Shown piece after piece: positions 24,082 through 32,517 of a stretch of DNA of 64,000 nucleotides (position 1 is the stretch's first letter; each line of letters opens with the position of its first letter). The DNA comes from Kitasatospora cinereorecta (GTDB lineage: Bacteria; Actinomycetota; Actinomycetes; Streptomycetales; Streptomycetaceae). The translations under genes and the position numbers were made by a program. The stretch spans positions 434,001-498,000 of the forward strand of contig NZ_JAMZDX010000007.1 of assembly GCF_024172095.1 (NCBI RefSeq). Direction: 5' to 3'. The notes beneath the pieces were generated by a model, which saw only the letters and a program-made list of their open reading frames with translations, made no database searches and was not told the origin of the DNA.

Positions 24082-24747
24082 TCAGGGCGCGGGGCGGCGG
24101 AGGAGGCCTGCCTGGTCGGCCTTCCAGGCGAGGGTGGCGGTGAAGGCGAGGGTGGCCGCGGAGGCGGCCAGGGCGCAGAGGATCCAGAACGGGATGGCCA
24201 GCAGGCTCGGCCGGGCGGTGATCATCCGGCCGTTGTCGAGCCACACGGTGGTGCGGTGACCGTCGGGGTACGGCTCGTCGGTCGGGCGTTCCTCGCTGAA
24301 GGGGCGGCCGTCGACGCTCCAGTGGTAGGTGCAGCCGTAGGTGGGGTCGCCGGGGGCCTGCTCGTCCATCTGGCGGCCGGTCCGGTGGCAGTCCGTCACG
24401 GTGGCGGCGGCGCTGGGCGGTGCGTGCCCGTGGATGCCGATGCCGTGGGCGGCCTGCGCGGCCGAGAAAACGGCGGCCAGGGCGAGGACGAGCAGGATCG
24501 CGAGGGCCAGACAGGAGAGGACGTAGTCGGTGGAGCCGACCTCGCGCAGCAGCGGCAGCGAGGCGGCGAACCCGATCAGCAGGGCGGCGCCGGCCACCAC
24601 CCACCAGCGGCGCCCGGTCGGCGCGTCCTGGGAGGCGGCCCAGACCAGTGCGGCCGAGGCGACCACCAGTGCTGCGACAGACGCCGCCACGACGGCCGCG
24701 CAGCGCCGCTGGAACGCCGACCAGGTGACGGCAGGTTCGCGCTCCAC
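24082..24747 (-). CDS. DUF3592-like membrane protein
   Basis: The protein has 221 residues with four predicted membrane helices (about 15-38, 48-66, 75-97 and 185-207). Between helices 3 and 4 is an extracytoplasmic segment with ATVTDCHRTGRQMD, YGCTYHWSVDGRPF and RTTVWLDNGRM, resembling the beta-rich core of DUF3592 proteins. The two Cys could form a disulfide. The function is unknown. The start ATG lies just after a purine-rich stretch. Confidence 0.7.
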   Translation of the reverse strand: MEREPAVTWSAFQRRCAAVVAASVAALVVASAALVWAASQDAPTGRRWWVVAGAALLIGFAASLPLLREVGSTDYVLSCLALAILLVLALAAVFSAAQAAHGIGIHGHAPPSAAATVTDCHRTGRQMDEQAPGDPTYGCTYHWSVDGRPFSEERPTDEPYPDGHRTTVWLDNGRMITARPSLLAIPFWILCALAASAATLAFTATLAWKADQAGLLRRPAP

Positions 24748-24955
24748 CGTTCCGTTCCCCCCTCATTCCCCGTGCCGAGCTGTTCGATTCTTGCCCGGCG
24801 GCCCGGCGGGCCACCCGCGTCTGGCCGTTCCATGACAGATCGGTGACCGGACCGGTACATCCCCGGCCCCCGGCCGACCACCGGCGACTTTCGTCGCGCC
24901 GGGGTGCGACCTTCGGCGGCAGCGACGGTCGCGGGCGGGCCGCTAACCTCGCCGG

Positions 24956-26542
24956 GTGAGTGCGATACCTGCTGTGTTGCTGCGGCGCGCCCTGCCCGGG
25001 CCGTGGTCGCGTCGGACCGTGGTGCGGGAGGCGGCCGCCGCGGTGCTGCTCGGTCTGGTCGCGGCCGGACTGGAGGCCCTCGGCACCTTCCACCCGCTGC
25101 GCTCGGCGACCGTCGGCGCGGCGACCGCGGTGCTGTACGTGCTGCGCCGCGGCCTGCCGGGGCCGGTGCTGGTGGTGGCCGCGGCGTGCGCGAGCGGCCC
25201 GGGCGGGTTCGGGCCGGTGCTGGTGACCGCGGGCTACTCGGCGGGCCGACGGATCGTCCGGCCGGCGTGGATGGCGGCGGCGTTCGTCGGTGCGCTCGCC
25301 GTCATGCTCGGCGGCGCGGTGGCCGTGGGCGGCGACGGCCTGCCGCTGCCCGGCCTGATCGGCGTCTGCGTGGTCGGATTCCTGCTGCTGGCGGTCCTGC
25401 CGGGCCTGTTCGGCCGGTACCGGGCCCAGCGCGACACCCTGCTGGACACCCTCCAGGAGCGCAACGCCCAACTGGTGCGCGAGCGGGTGATGATCGCCCA
25501 CCAGGCGAGGCTGCGCGAACGCCACCGGATCGCCCAGGACATGCACGACAGCCTCGGCCACCAGCTCGCCCTGATCTCCGTGCACACCGGCGCCCTGGAG
25601 GTCGACCGCACCCTGACCGGCCATCAGCGCGAGGCGGTCACCGTCCTGCGCCACGCCGCCACCGGTGCGATGCGGGAACTGCGCGGGGTGGTCGGGCTGC
25701 TCCGCGACGACACCCTCCCCGAGGCGGGCGGCATCGACGCCGTCGAGCGGCTGGCGGACGCCTCCCGGGCCGCCGGGACGGCGGTGACCGTCCGTCACGA
25801 GGGCGAGGCGCGGACGCTCGCGCCGGCCACCGGCCACGCCGCGTACCGGATCGTCCAGGAGGGCCTGACCAACGCGCACAAGCATGCGCCGGGCGCCCCG
25901 ATCACCGTCGCGGTCCGGTACGAGCCCGATGCGCTGGTGGTGGAGGTGGTGAACGCCCCCGCCCCGGACGGGGCGCCCGACCAGGCGGTCAGCGGCGGGC
26001 AGGGTCTGACCGGGCTGCGCGAACGGGCCCGACTGCTCGGCGGGATCGTCCACGCCGGCCCGGCCGACGCCGGCGGCTACCGGCTCGCCGGCGTGCTGCC
26101 CTATCAGAGCGCCGGCCACGCCGCCGCCCTCGACGACGACCTGGCCGCGCTCCCGCCCGAGCCGGAACTCGCCCCGCGCCGCAGCCCCGCGCTCGGCTGC
26201 GCCGTCGGCGCGGTCGCCGTGGTCCTCGCCGTCCTCGGACTGCTCGGGTGGGGCGTGGTGCAGTTCTTGCAGTCGGTGCAGAACGCGACCGTGCCGCTGC
26301 GGGTGTACGAGGAGGTGCAGGTCGGCGAGAGCGAGCGGGACGTCGACGCGCGGCTGCCGCGCGGCAGCGACTTCGTGACCGGCGACCTGCGGCACCAGGG
26401 CCCGGAGATCCCGGCCGGCGCGCACTGCCGGTGGTTCACCACCGACCAGGACACCGGATGGAGCGAGCCGGCGGACGCGGTGCGGTTCTGCTTCCGGGAC
26501 GGCGTGCTGATCGAGAAGCAGCGCCTGCGTGACAAGGTATAG
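24956..26542 (+). CDS. two-component sensor histidine kinase (HisKA_3) with C-terminal membrane extension
   Basis: The protein has 528 residues. The N-terminal sensor has about four to five membrane helices (residues ~20-150). A coiled coil leads to the HisKA_3 motif ERHRIAQDMHDSLGHQLAL with phospho-acceptor His197. The HATPase region has YRIVQEGLTNAHKHAPGA and GGQGLTGLRERARLLGG. Unusually, after the kinase core there is another membrane helix (~412-435) and an ~90-residue tail outside the cell (LRVYEEVQVGESERDVDARL, then two Cys). TAACCT ends 6 nt before the GTG. The response regulator follows after 42 nt. Confidence 0.92.
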   Translation: MSAIPAVLLRRALPGPWSRRTVVREAAAAVLLGLVAAGLEALGTFHPLRSATVGAATAVLYVLRRGLPGPVLVVAAACASGPGGFGPVLVTAGYSAGRRIVRPAWMAAAFVGALAVMLGGAVAVGGDGLPLPGLIGVCVVGFLLLAVLPGLFGRYRAQRDTLLDTLQERNAQLVRERVMIAHQARLRERHRIAQDMHDSLGHQLALISVHTGALEVDRTLTGHQREAVTVLRHAATGAMRELRGVVGLLRDDTLPEAGGIDAVERLADASRAAGTAVTVRHEGEARTLAPATGHAAYRIVQEGLTNAHKHAPGAPITVAVRYEPDALVVEVVNAPAPDGAPDQAVSGGQGLTGLRERARLLGGIVHAGPADAGGYRLAGVLPYQSAGHAAALDDDLAALPPEPELAPRRSPALGCAVGAVAVVLAVLGLLGWGVVQFLQSVQNATVPLRVYEEVQVGESERDVDARLPRGSDFVTGDLRHQGPEIPAGAHCRWFTTDQDTGWSEPADAVRFCFRDGVLIEKQRLRDKV

Positions 26543-26584
26543 CCAACCAGCCCGTTCAGCTCAGCTCAGCAGGAGAGACCGCAC

Positions 26585-27232
26585 GTGATCCGCGTCCTCG
26601 TGGCCGACGACGAACCGCTCATCCGCGCCGGCATCAGGATGATCCTCACCTCCGCCGACGACATCGAGGTGGTCGGCGAGGCCGCCGACGGCCGCCAGGC
26701 CCTCGACCTCGCCCGCTCGCTCGCCGTCGACGTCGTCCTGCTCGACATCCAGATGCCCGTGCTGGACGGGCTCAGCGCCCTCGCCGAACTGCCCCGGGCC
26801 GCCCCCGCCGCACGGGCCCTCGTCCTTACCACCTTCGGCGAACGCGAGAACGTGCTGCGCGCGATCGCCGCGGGCGGCGCCGGGTTCCTGCTCAAGGACA
26901 CCGCGCCCGCCGAACTCATCCAGGCCGTCCGGGCCGCCGCCACCGGCCACGCCTTCCTCTCGCCCGCCGCCACCCGACACATCGTCGACAGCCTCGCCGC
27001 CGGGCCCGCCGCCGCCCGCGGCGAAGCCGCCCGGCGCCGTCTCGCCGTCCTCACCGACCGCGAACGGCAGGTTGTCGACCTGCTCGGCGAGGGCCTGTCC
27101 AACGCCGACACCGGCGCCCGCCTGCACATGAGCGAGGCCACCGTGAAGACGTACGTCAGCCGGATCCTCGCCAAACTCCACTGCGACAACCGGGTCCAGG
27201 CCGCGCTGCTCGCTCGGGACGCCGCACTCTGA
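26585..27232 (+). CDS. NarL/FixJ-family response regulator
   Basis: The protein has 215 residues. The receiver domain is VIRVLVADDEPLIRAGIRMIL with the DD pair, phospho-acceptor Asp54 in VVLLDIQMPVLDG, Thr in LVLTTFGE and Lys in GFLLKDTAP. The LuxR HTH is about 148-210 (LTDRERQVVDLLGEGLSNADTGARLHMSEATVKTYVSRILAKL). It is the DNA-binding partner of the upstream kinase. GGAGAGA lies before GTG 26585. Target genes cannot be named. Confidence 0.95.
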   Translation: MIRVLVADDEPLIRAGIRMILTSADDIEVVGEAADGRQALDLARSLAVDVVLLDIQMPVLDGLSALAELPRAAPAARALVLTTFGERENVLRAIAAGGAGFLLKDTAPAELIQAVRAAATGHAFLSPAATRHIVDSLAAGPAAARGEAARRRLAVLTDRERQVVDLLGEGLSNADTGARLHMSEATVKTYVSRILAKLHCDNRVQAALLARDAAL

Positions 27233-27390
27233 ACCCCGCACCGGCCGTCGGGACAACGGCGGGAGAAATTCCGGTTGCGGGGAAGTTGTTCGATGTGCAG
27301 GTGGGGGAATGGGCCGGACCTGCGATCCATGGGAATCGGCAGCACTCCGGAAACTGATGCATCGTGAGATCAGTGGTGGGCACCACAAAA

Positions 27391-27423
27391 AGCCGGTCGC
27401 AGCGGGCGCTGCGACCGGCTTTC
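27391..27423. terminator. bidirectional rho-independent terminator
   Basis: A 13-bp perfect stem AGCCGGTCGCAGC / GCTGCGACCGGCT with loop GGGC is flanked by AAAA on the left and TTT on the right, so it works for the response regulator (+) and the DUF805 gene (-). It is one of the few in the window with T-runs. Confidence 0.92.
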
Positions 27424-27439
27424 CGGTGAATTCGGGGCG

Positions 27440-27793
27440 TCAGGCGACGGCGGGGGCGAGCTTCGGGTTCGCGCCGTACTCGTTGTCCTCGGGCTGGCCC
27501 TCCATGGCGCAGAAGACGAGCAGGATGATGTTGGCGACCGGGACCACTCCGAGCAGCAGCAGCCAGCCGGACTTGCCGGTGTCGTGGAGTCGGCGGGTGC
27601 CCACCGCCAGGGTGGGGACCAGCACGGCCAGGAGGTAGATCACGGCAAGGAAGCCCGTGCCGAGAATGTTGTCCAGGATCGCCAGGACGATGACAGCGAT
27701 CAGGTTGAACAGGTAGAACATCCAGAATTCCTTGCGGCGCGCCCGACCGCTGAAACCGGCGTAGTTCTTCAGGACTGCCAGGTACCACTCCAC
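27440..27793 (-). CDS. DUF805 membrane protein
   Basis: The protein has 117 residues. It begins VEWYLAVLKNYAGFSGRARRKEFW, the DUF805 signature (W-Y/F-x3-L-x-K-Y-x-x-F-x-GRARR-x-E-F/Y-W). Three to four membrane helices follow (FYLFNLIAVIVLAILDNI, LAVIYLLAVLVPTLAVGTRRLHDTGKSG, WLLLLGVVPVANIILLV). GTG 27793 is chosen because AGGAG lies 8 nt upstream; ATG 27814 is an alternative. The function of DUF805 proteins is unknown. Confidence 0.92.
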   Translation of the reverse strand: MEWYLAVLKNYAGFSGRARRKEFWMFYLFNLIAVIVLAILDNILGTGFLAVIYLLAVLVPTLAVGTRRLHDTGKSGWLLLLGVVPVANIILLVFCAMEGQPEDNEYGANPKLAPAVA

Positions 27794-28031
27794 GGCGACT
27801 GCTCCTATTTCCATGGTGATGAGCGGAGGCGAACGTACGGCCGCCGCCGATGAGCAGTCAAGGTATGTGGCCCGGCTCGATACGCGACCGTGATTCAAGG
27901 TCGTTCCGGCCCGGCGGTCTGGGGGGATTTGCGGCGATATTTCCTGTGTACCGGTACCAATTCCACGGCTGTGATCGCACGCTGACCTGATGTCACGCCA
28001 ACGTGGGCGGTGGGGCGGGAGTTCCCGGCGG

Positions 28032-28790
28032 TCAGGACGGGATGGCGCGGGAGAGCTGTTCCTGGGCGCGGTCGATCTCGCCGGCGAGCTGGGCGCGCAG
28101 GGTGGGGAGCAGGCCGAGCGCGGCGCGGGCGGCCTCCGGGGTGGGGGCGGGGTCGGCCTGGGCGGCGGCGACGGCGGTCCGGACGGGCATGGTGACCAGC
28201 GCGGTCTCCCAGGCGGTGCGGTGGACGCCGGTGGCGTAACGCGCGGTCAGGTACTCGAGCGGCTGGAGGGCGAGCGATTCGTGGTCGCCGGGCCCGGCCA
28301 GGTGCTCGGAGGGGAGGAGCCAGGCGATGCCGTCCCGGGCGATCAGGTCGAAGGCGCGGTTCTCGTCGGGCACGGGCCGGCGGCCGCTGTCGGCGGTGGC
28401 GGCCTGCAGGAGCCGCTCCAGCATCGCGGCCTCGCGGGGGCTGTTCGGCCGGTCCGGGTAGGCCTGGTCGGCCAGGACCTGCTCCAGGTGGTAGCGCTGG
28501 CCCCAGCTGCCGACCGAGCGGTGCATGGCGCCCGCCCGGGTCTCCCGCAGGGCGGCCAGCACCAGCGCCCGGGTGGTCAGGTCGCGGCGGGCGAGGACCT
28601 GGGCGGCGTCCGGGCCGGAGCGCTCCAGGGCGGTGCGGACGGTGCCGACCGTCGGCCCGTCGTACCAGCGGAGCGTCCAGCTGCGGCGGCCCTGGTCGTA
28701 CTGCGGCTCGATCGGGGTGCGGTAGCGCGCGGTGAGGCGGTCGGCGAGGCGGCGCACGCGCGGGCCGCGCTGGGGCTGGTGGGTGGCCAT
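28032..28790 (-). CDS. conserved hypothetical protein, 252 residues
   Basis: I do not recognise the family. The N-terminal half (RLADRLTARYRTPIEPQYDQ, WTLRWYDGPTVGTVRTALER) looks compact; the middle has a run of helices (SWGQRYHLEQVLADQAYPDR) and the C-terminus is helical, ending in ELIDRAQEQLSRAIPS-type sequence. It has no membrane segment or signal. TACCGT ends 6 nt before the ATG, so the mRNA is probably leaderless. Repeated CGAACGGGT half-sites lie 60-105 nt upstream (separate entry) and may control it. Confidence 0.75.
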   Translation of the reverse strand: MATHQPQRGPRVRRLADRLTARYRTPIEPQYDQGRRSWTLRWYDGPTVGTVRTALERSGPDAAQVLARRDLTTRALVLAALRETRAGAMHRSVGSWGQRYHLEQVLADQAYPDRPNSPREAAMLERLLQAATADSGRRPVPDENRAFDLIARDGIAWLLPSEHLAGPGDHESLALQPLEYLTARYATGVHRTAWETALVTMPVRTAVAAAQADPAPTPEAARAALGLLPTLRAQLAGEIDRAQEQLSRAIPS

Positions 28791-28849
28791 GGCGGTACGG
28801 TAGCCAGCCCGGCGCGCCGGGCCGGGGCGGACGCGCGCCGGCTCACCTG

Positions 28850-28894
28850 ACCGGTTCGCTCGAACGGGTGAGGGTGCGTCCGAACGGGTGAGGG
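28850..28894. promoter_or_regulatory. cluster of three CGAACGGGT-type half-sites
   Basis: ACCGGTTCG-CT-CGAACGGGT at 28850-28869 is a near-palindrome. CGAACGGGTGAGGG then occurs twice in direct orientation (28861-28874 and 28881-28894) at exactly 20-bp spacing, about two helical turns. It sits upstream of the leaderless gene ending at 28790, so it is a candidate operator. Confidence 0.4.
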
Positions 28895-28931
28895 CAAGGA
28901 CTGGTGGGCGCGGAGGTTCGGGCGTGGGGGT

Positions 28932-29606
28932 TCAGGGCGCGGCGGGGTCGAACTCGATGGCGCGGAGGTGGAGCGCCCCGGGCCGGTCCAGCAGGACGGC
29001 GGAGGCGAGGCCCGCGCCGGCCGGTCCCGGGCCGGCGGTGAGCCGTTCGCGCAGCACGGCGGTGGCCCTGCGGTGCCGGCCGAAGGCGTACGCGGACACC
29101 TGCCGCCCGCGGGCGAGCTGGCCGCTCACCGCCTCGGCCGGCCGGGCGTCCAGCAGGATCAGGTGCAGCCGCCGCCCCTGGCGGGCGGCCGCGCGGGCCA
29201 GCCAGTCGCGCACCCACGGCAGGGTGCCGCAGTCGTGCACCACCAACGGTCCGCCCGCGCGCAGCGCGCGGTGCAATCGGCGGTAGTGCAACAGGCGCAC
29301 GAGCGGACGGTAGAGCGCGTACGGGAGCGCGCGGGGCAGCCGGGCCTCGACGTGCAGCCGGGCGTGCTGGGAGTCGATGACGGGGACGTGGGCGCAGCGC
29401 CGGATCAGCGTGCTCTTGCCGCCACCGGGCAGGCCGGAGACGACCACCAGGTCGGCGGCCGGGTAGCGCAGCGCGTGGGGGACGGGGCGGCGCCGCAGAT
29501 CGTGCAGGCCGTCCGGGCGCAGCACCTCCGGCGGCCCGGACGTGCCCCGCGTCGCGCCCTCGACCGGTATGGCCTCGACCGGTATGGATCCGACGGATTC
29601 CCGCAC
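28932..29606 (-). CDS. P-loop NTPase (zeta-toxin/kinase-like ATP-binding protein)
   Basis: The protein has 224 residues. Walker A is VVVSGLPGGGKSTLIRR near residue 50; other segments are VIDSQHARLHVEARLP, PLVVHDCGTLPWVRDWL and LHLILLDARPAEAV (strand plus Asp), typical of small AAA/nucleoside-kinase-like P-loop proteins in streptomycetes. It could phosphorylate a small molecule; the substrate is unknown. GTG 29606 follows GAGGAGG at good spacing. The N-terminus contains a twice-repeated Ile-Pro-Val-Glu encoded by a 15-bp tandem repeat. It is divergent from the ATP-grasp pair. Confidence 0.8.
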   Translation of the reverse strand: MRESVGSIPVEAIPVEGATRGTSGPPEVLRPDGLHDLRRRPVPHALRYPAADLVVVSGLPGGGKSTLIRRCAHVPVIDSQHARLHVEARLPRALPYALYRPLVRLLHYRRLHRALRAGGPLVVHDCGTLPWVRDWLARAAARQGRRLHLILLDARPAEAVSGQLARGRQVSAYAFGRHRRATAVLRERLTAGPGPAGAGLASAVLLDRPGALHLRAIEFDPAAP

Positions 29607-29881
29607 CCCGCGCCTCCTCGCCGTCCCTGGAATCCTTCCCGGGGGTGGGAAAGGAATCACCAAAGGAGCGTAATGTCCCGGTCGGTGCGGGCGGCGGGCT
29701 GTCACCGGGCTGTGGCCCGCGGGCCCGGCATCGGGACACAGCCGTGACAGGGCGGGGGTTGTGACCCGGTTGTTGCCGATTCCGTACGGGTCGTTCGATC
29801 TTGCCGGTGCCGTCCGTGGCATCCTGGACCGCTACACACAGCCCCGGGGGGACCCGCGGGGCGGACGGGAGTCGTGGGGGA

Positions 29882-30745
29882 ATGAGGTTCTGCTTTCTCG
29901 TCGAGGAGCACTACCGGAACGACGGGATGCCACTCGACGTGGTGCGCCAGCTGTCCGACTGGGGACACCGGGTGGATGTCCTGCGGCCCGGCAGCTCGCT
30001 GGTCGACCTCGCGGACGAGGTGCGCTCGGGCCGGCACGACGCCTGGGTGCTGAAGACCGTCTCGGGTGGCCCCGGCCTCGGCCTGCTGGAGTCGGCCGCC
30101 GCGGTCGGCCTGACCACGGTCAATGACGCGCGGGCGATCCGGCCCGTCCGTGACAAGGCGCAGGCCGCCGTCATCGCCGCCCACCGCGGCCTGCCGGTGC
30201 CCCGTACCTGGGCCGCCGCCGACCCGGCCGAGTTCGCCGCGATACCCGACGGCTACTACCCGCTGGTGGTCAAGCCCGCCGACGGCAGCTCCGGACGCGC
30301 CGTCCACCTCGTCGAACGCCCCGACCAGCTCGCCCAGCTGACCGCCCTCATGGCCGGCGAGGGCCTGCTGATCGCCCAGCCGTACGTGCCCAACGCCGGC
30401 CTCGACCTCAAGGTCTACTCGGCCGGCGGCGAACTGTTCGCCACCGAACGCACCTCGCCGCTCCACCCCCACCATCCGCACCGCGAACGCCCGGTGACCC
30501 TCGGCGCCGAGGTCGCCGCGGTCGCCGCCCAGGTCGGCGAGGTGTTCGGGCTGGACCTGTACGGCGTCGACATCCTGCTCGGCCCCGACGGCCCGGTCGT
30601 CGTCGACGTCAACGACTTCCCCAGCTTCCGGCAGGTGCCGCAGGCGGTCGCCAAGGTGGCCGGCGCGGTGCTCCGCCTCGCCCGGACCGGCTCCTCCTGG
30701 CCGACCGTGCCCAGCGTCCCGGCCGGGCGGGCGGCGGTGCTGTGA
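29882..30745 (+). CDS. RimK-like ATP-grasp protein, first of a tandem pair
   Basis: The protein has 287 residues. The N-terminal pre-ATP-grasp domain is MRFCFLVEEHYRNDGMPLDV. The ATP-grasp core has YPLVVKPADGSSGRAVHLVE (ATP-binding Lys and Gly loop), LIAQPYVPNAGLDLKVYS and EVFGLDLYGVDILLGPDGPVVVDVNDFPSF, where the Asp/Asn pair binds magnesium. ATP-grasp ligases join a carboxylate to an amine through an acyl phosphate. The product is unknown, and no RiPP precursor gene is evident. The stop overlaps the start of the second ATP-grasp gene (GTGA). Confidence 0.87.
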   Translation: MRFCFLVEEHYRNDGMPLDVVRQLSDWGHRVDVLRPGSSLVDLADEVRSGRHDAWVLKTVSGGPGLGLLESAAAVGLTTVNDARAIRPVRDKAQAAVIAAHRGLPVPRTWAAADPAEFAAIPDGYYPLVVKPADGSSGRAVHLVERPDQLAQLTALMAGEGLLIAQPYVPNAGLDLKVYSAGGELFATERTSPLHPHHPHRERPVTLGAEVAAVAAQVGEVFGLDLYGVDILLGPDGPVVVDVNDFPSFRQVPQAVAKVAGAVLRLARTGSSWPTVPSVPAGRAAVL

Positions 30746-31581
30746 GCCGTTCCGGTCCTCGCACCGCCGTACGCACGGCACGCACCGCACGCACGGTCGG
30801 GCTGCTCGCGGGGGACGTCGGGCATCCGCTGCTCGCCGCCTGCAGCGAGATCCTGCAGGCGGGCGGCCACCGCGTCGTGGCGGCCGGGGAGCCCGCCGAC
30901 GTCCTGCTGCTCAAGGCCCGGACGCCGCAGGCGCTGGAGCACGCCCGGCAGGTCGAGGCGGCCGGGACACCCGTGCTCAACTCAGCTGCCTCCACCGCGT
31001 TCTGCCAGGACCGGGTGGCGATGGCGCAGCTGGCCGTGGAGGCCGGACTGCCGTTCGCCGCGACCTCCGGGCCGGTCCGACTGGCAGACCTGGCGGTGGA
31101 GCGGCCGTCCGTGGTCAAGAGCCGGTACAGCCGGCGCGGCGACCTGGTGGCGCGGGTCGGCGGCGCCGACGATGTCCGGCGGCTCGCCGAGACCTGGGGC
31201 GAGGAGCCGGTGGTGGTCCAGGACCTGGCCCCGGCCGGCGGCTGGGACCACAAGATCTGGGTGGTCGCCGGACGGCTCTTCGCCCAGCTGCGCCACTCCG
31301 AACTCGCCGCAGGACCGCCCCGGCCGCCCCGTCCGCTGGCCGTCGAGGCACTGCCGGTCGGGTACCGGGACCTCGCGCTCACGGTCGGCGAGGTGTTCGG
31401 CCTGGATGTGTACGGCGTCGACGTGCTGGACGTCGGCGGACGGCCGCTGATCGTCGACGTCAATGCCTTCCCCGGCATCCGCGGCCAGGCGGGCGCGCCC
31501 GAGGCCCTGGCCGCGCTCGCGCTGGCCGCGGCCGAGGGACGGCACACGCCGCGGGTGGTGGCCGTGGGGGCGGCGGTCTGA
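30742..31581 (+). CDS. RimK-like ATP-grasp protein, second of a tandem pair
   Basis: The protein has 279 residues. The start GTG overlaps the previous stop by 4 nt. Its N-terminal half is ARTVGLLAGDVGHPLLAACS; the ATP-grasp core has PSVVKSRYSRRGDLVARV, EPVVVQDLAPAGGWDHKIWVV and EVFGLDVYGVDVLDVGGRPLIVDVNAFPGI, matching its neighbour closely in the C-terminal metal-binding motif. The ATP loop is less glycine-rich than in the first protein, so it may be weaker or regulatory. The pair probably arose by duplication and may form a heterodimer or do successive ligations. Confidence 0.87.
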   Translation: MSRSGPRTAVRTARTARTVGLLAGDVGHPLLAACSEILQAGGHRVVAAGEPADVLLLKARTPQALEHARQVEAAGTPVLNSAASTAFCQDRVAMAQLAVEAGLPFAATSGPVRLADLAVERPSVVKSRYSRRGDLVARVGGADDVRRLAETWGEEPVVVQDLAPAGGWDHKIWVVAGRLFAQLRHSELAAGPPRPPRPLAVEALPVGYRDLALTVGEVFGLDVYGVDVLDVGGRPLIVDVNAFPGIRGQAGAPEALAALALAAAEGRHTPRVVAVGAAV

Positions 31582-31624
31582 GCCCCGGTTCCGTGGAGCG
31601 GGTCGGTGTGCGGCCGGGGGCTCA
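31579..31624. terminator. terminator hairpin between convergent genes
   Basis: TGAGCCCCGG pairs with CCGGGGGCTCA (one bulge) across about 25 nt. Both arms overlap the stop codons of the flanking genes, the second ATP-grasp gene (+) and the DUF4184 gene (-). Confidence 0.5.
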
Positions 31625-32413
31625 GGCCGGGCGGCGGGACAGGCGGGACAGCCGGGCGGCGAGGGCATGGAGGGTCAGGCCGACCGTGAGCCCGGCGATC
31701 GAGCCGAACGCGACCGTGGGGATCAGCTCCAGCGGCGAGGCGAGCGGAAGCCGCAGCCGGGCCCGGTCCGCGATCCGGAACAGGGTGCCGAGCAGCGCCG
31801 CCGCCGCGATGCCCACCAGCGCTGTGCGGCGCCGGTACGGCAACGGGGCGAGCGGCACCGGCTCGGTCGACCGCAGCGCACGGTGCACGAACCGGCCGAC
31901 GTACAGCAGGGCCAGCGCCGAACTGCCGTATTGCAGCAGACTGAACAGCGGCTCCCCGGCCACCGTCCGGTTCAGCACGGGCAGCAGCCGCACCCCGAAC
32001 CGGTCGTGGTGGGTGAAGGAGTCCCAGCCGACATGCGTGGCCGCGCCGAGCGCCGCCGACAGCACGAACCAGCCGACGTCCGCCGCGCGCACCGGCCACC
32101 ACCGGCGCCGGCGGGCCGTCAACGCCTCGGCGCGGCCCGCCAGGCGGCGCGGCAGCAGGGCGACCAGCGGCGCCCGCAGCAACCCGTGCCAGAACCCGAC
32201 CAGCGCCGCGGCCAGCAGCACGTCCACCGTCGGCACACCCCACGCCGCGTGCGTGGCCGCGCCGTAGCCGTACGTGCCGTGCACCAGCGATTCGGTGAAG
32301 TACGGGACGTCCGGCGCGAGCGAGCCCGCCACCAGCGCGGAGGCGATCAGCGGCCCGCGCCGACGGGCGATCAGGGGCAGGACGGCGGCGGGGTGGCTCA
32401 GCGTGAACGGCAC
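31622..32413 (-). CDS. DUF4184 family membrane protein
   Basis: The protein has 263 residues. It begins MPFTLSHPAAVLPLIARR, the DUF4184 hallmark, followed by several membrane helices (LIASALVAGSLAPDVPYF, VDVLLAAALVGFWHGLL, VGWFVLSAALGAATHVGWDSFTHHDR, LVGIAAAALLGTLF). Conserved His and Asp residues in THVGWDSFTHH suggest a metal-dependent membrane hydrolase similar to YdjM-type proteins, but this is only a guess. TAGAGT ends 6 nt before the GTG start, a leaderless arrangement. Confidence 0.88.
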   Translation of the reverse strand: MPFTLSHPAAVLPLIARRRGPLIASALVAGSLAPDVPYFTESLVHGTYGYGAATHAAWGVPTVDVLLAAALVGFWHGLLRAPLVALLPRRLAGRAEALTARRRRWWPVRAADVGWFVLSAALGAATHVGWDSFTHHDRFGVRLLPVLNRTVAGEPLFSLLQYGSSALALLYVGRFVHRALRSTEPVPLAPLPYRRRTALVGIAAAALLGTLFRIADRARLRLPLASPLELIPTVAFGSIAGLTVGLTLHALAARLSRLSRRPA

Positions 32414-32517
32414 CGCCCCACTCTACGGAGGCGCCCGGCGGCGCCCGCTCCCGGTGACGGTTTCTCGCATCCGGAATTCGGATGCGCGTTTGACCGGCGA
32501 GGTGGCAGCATGCCCCG

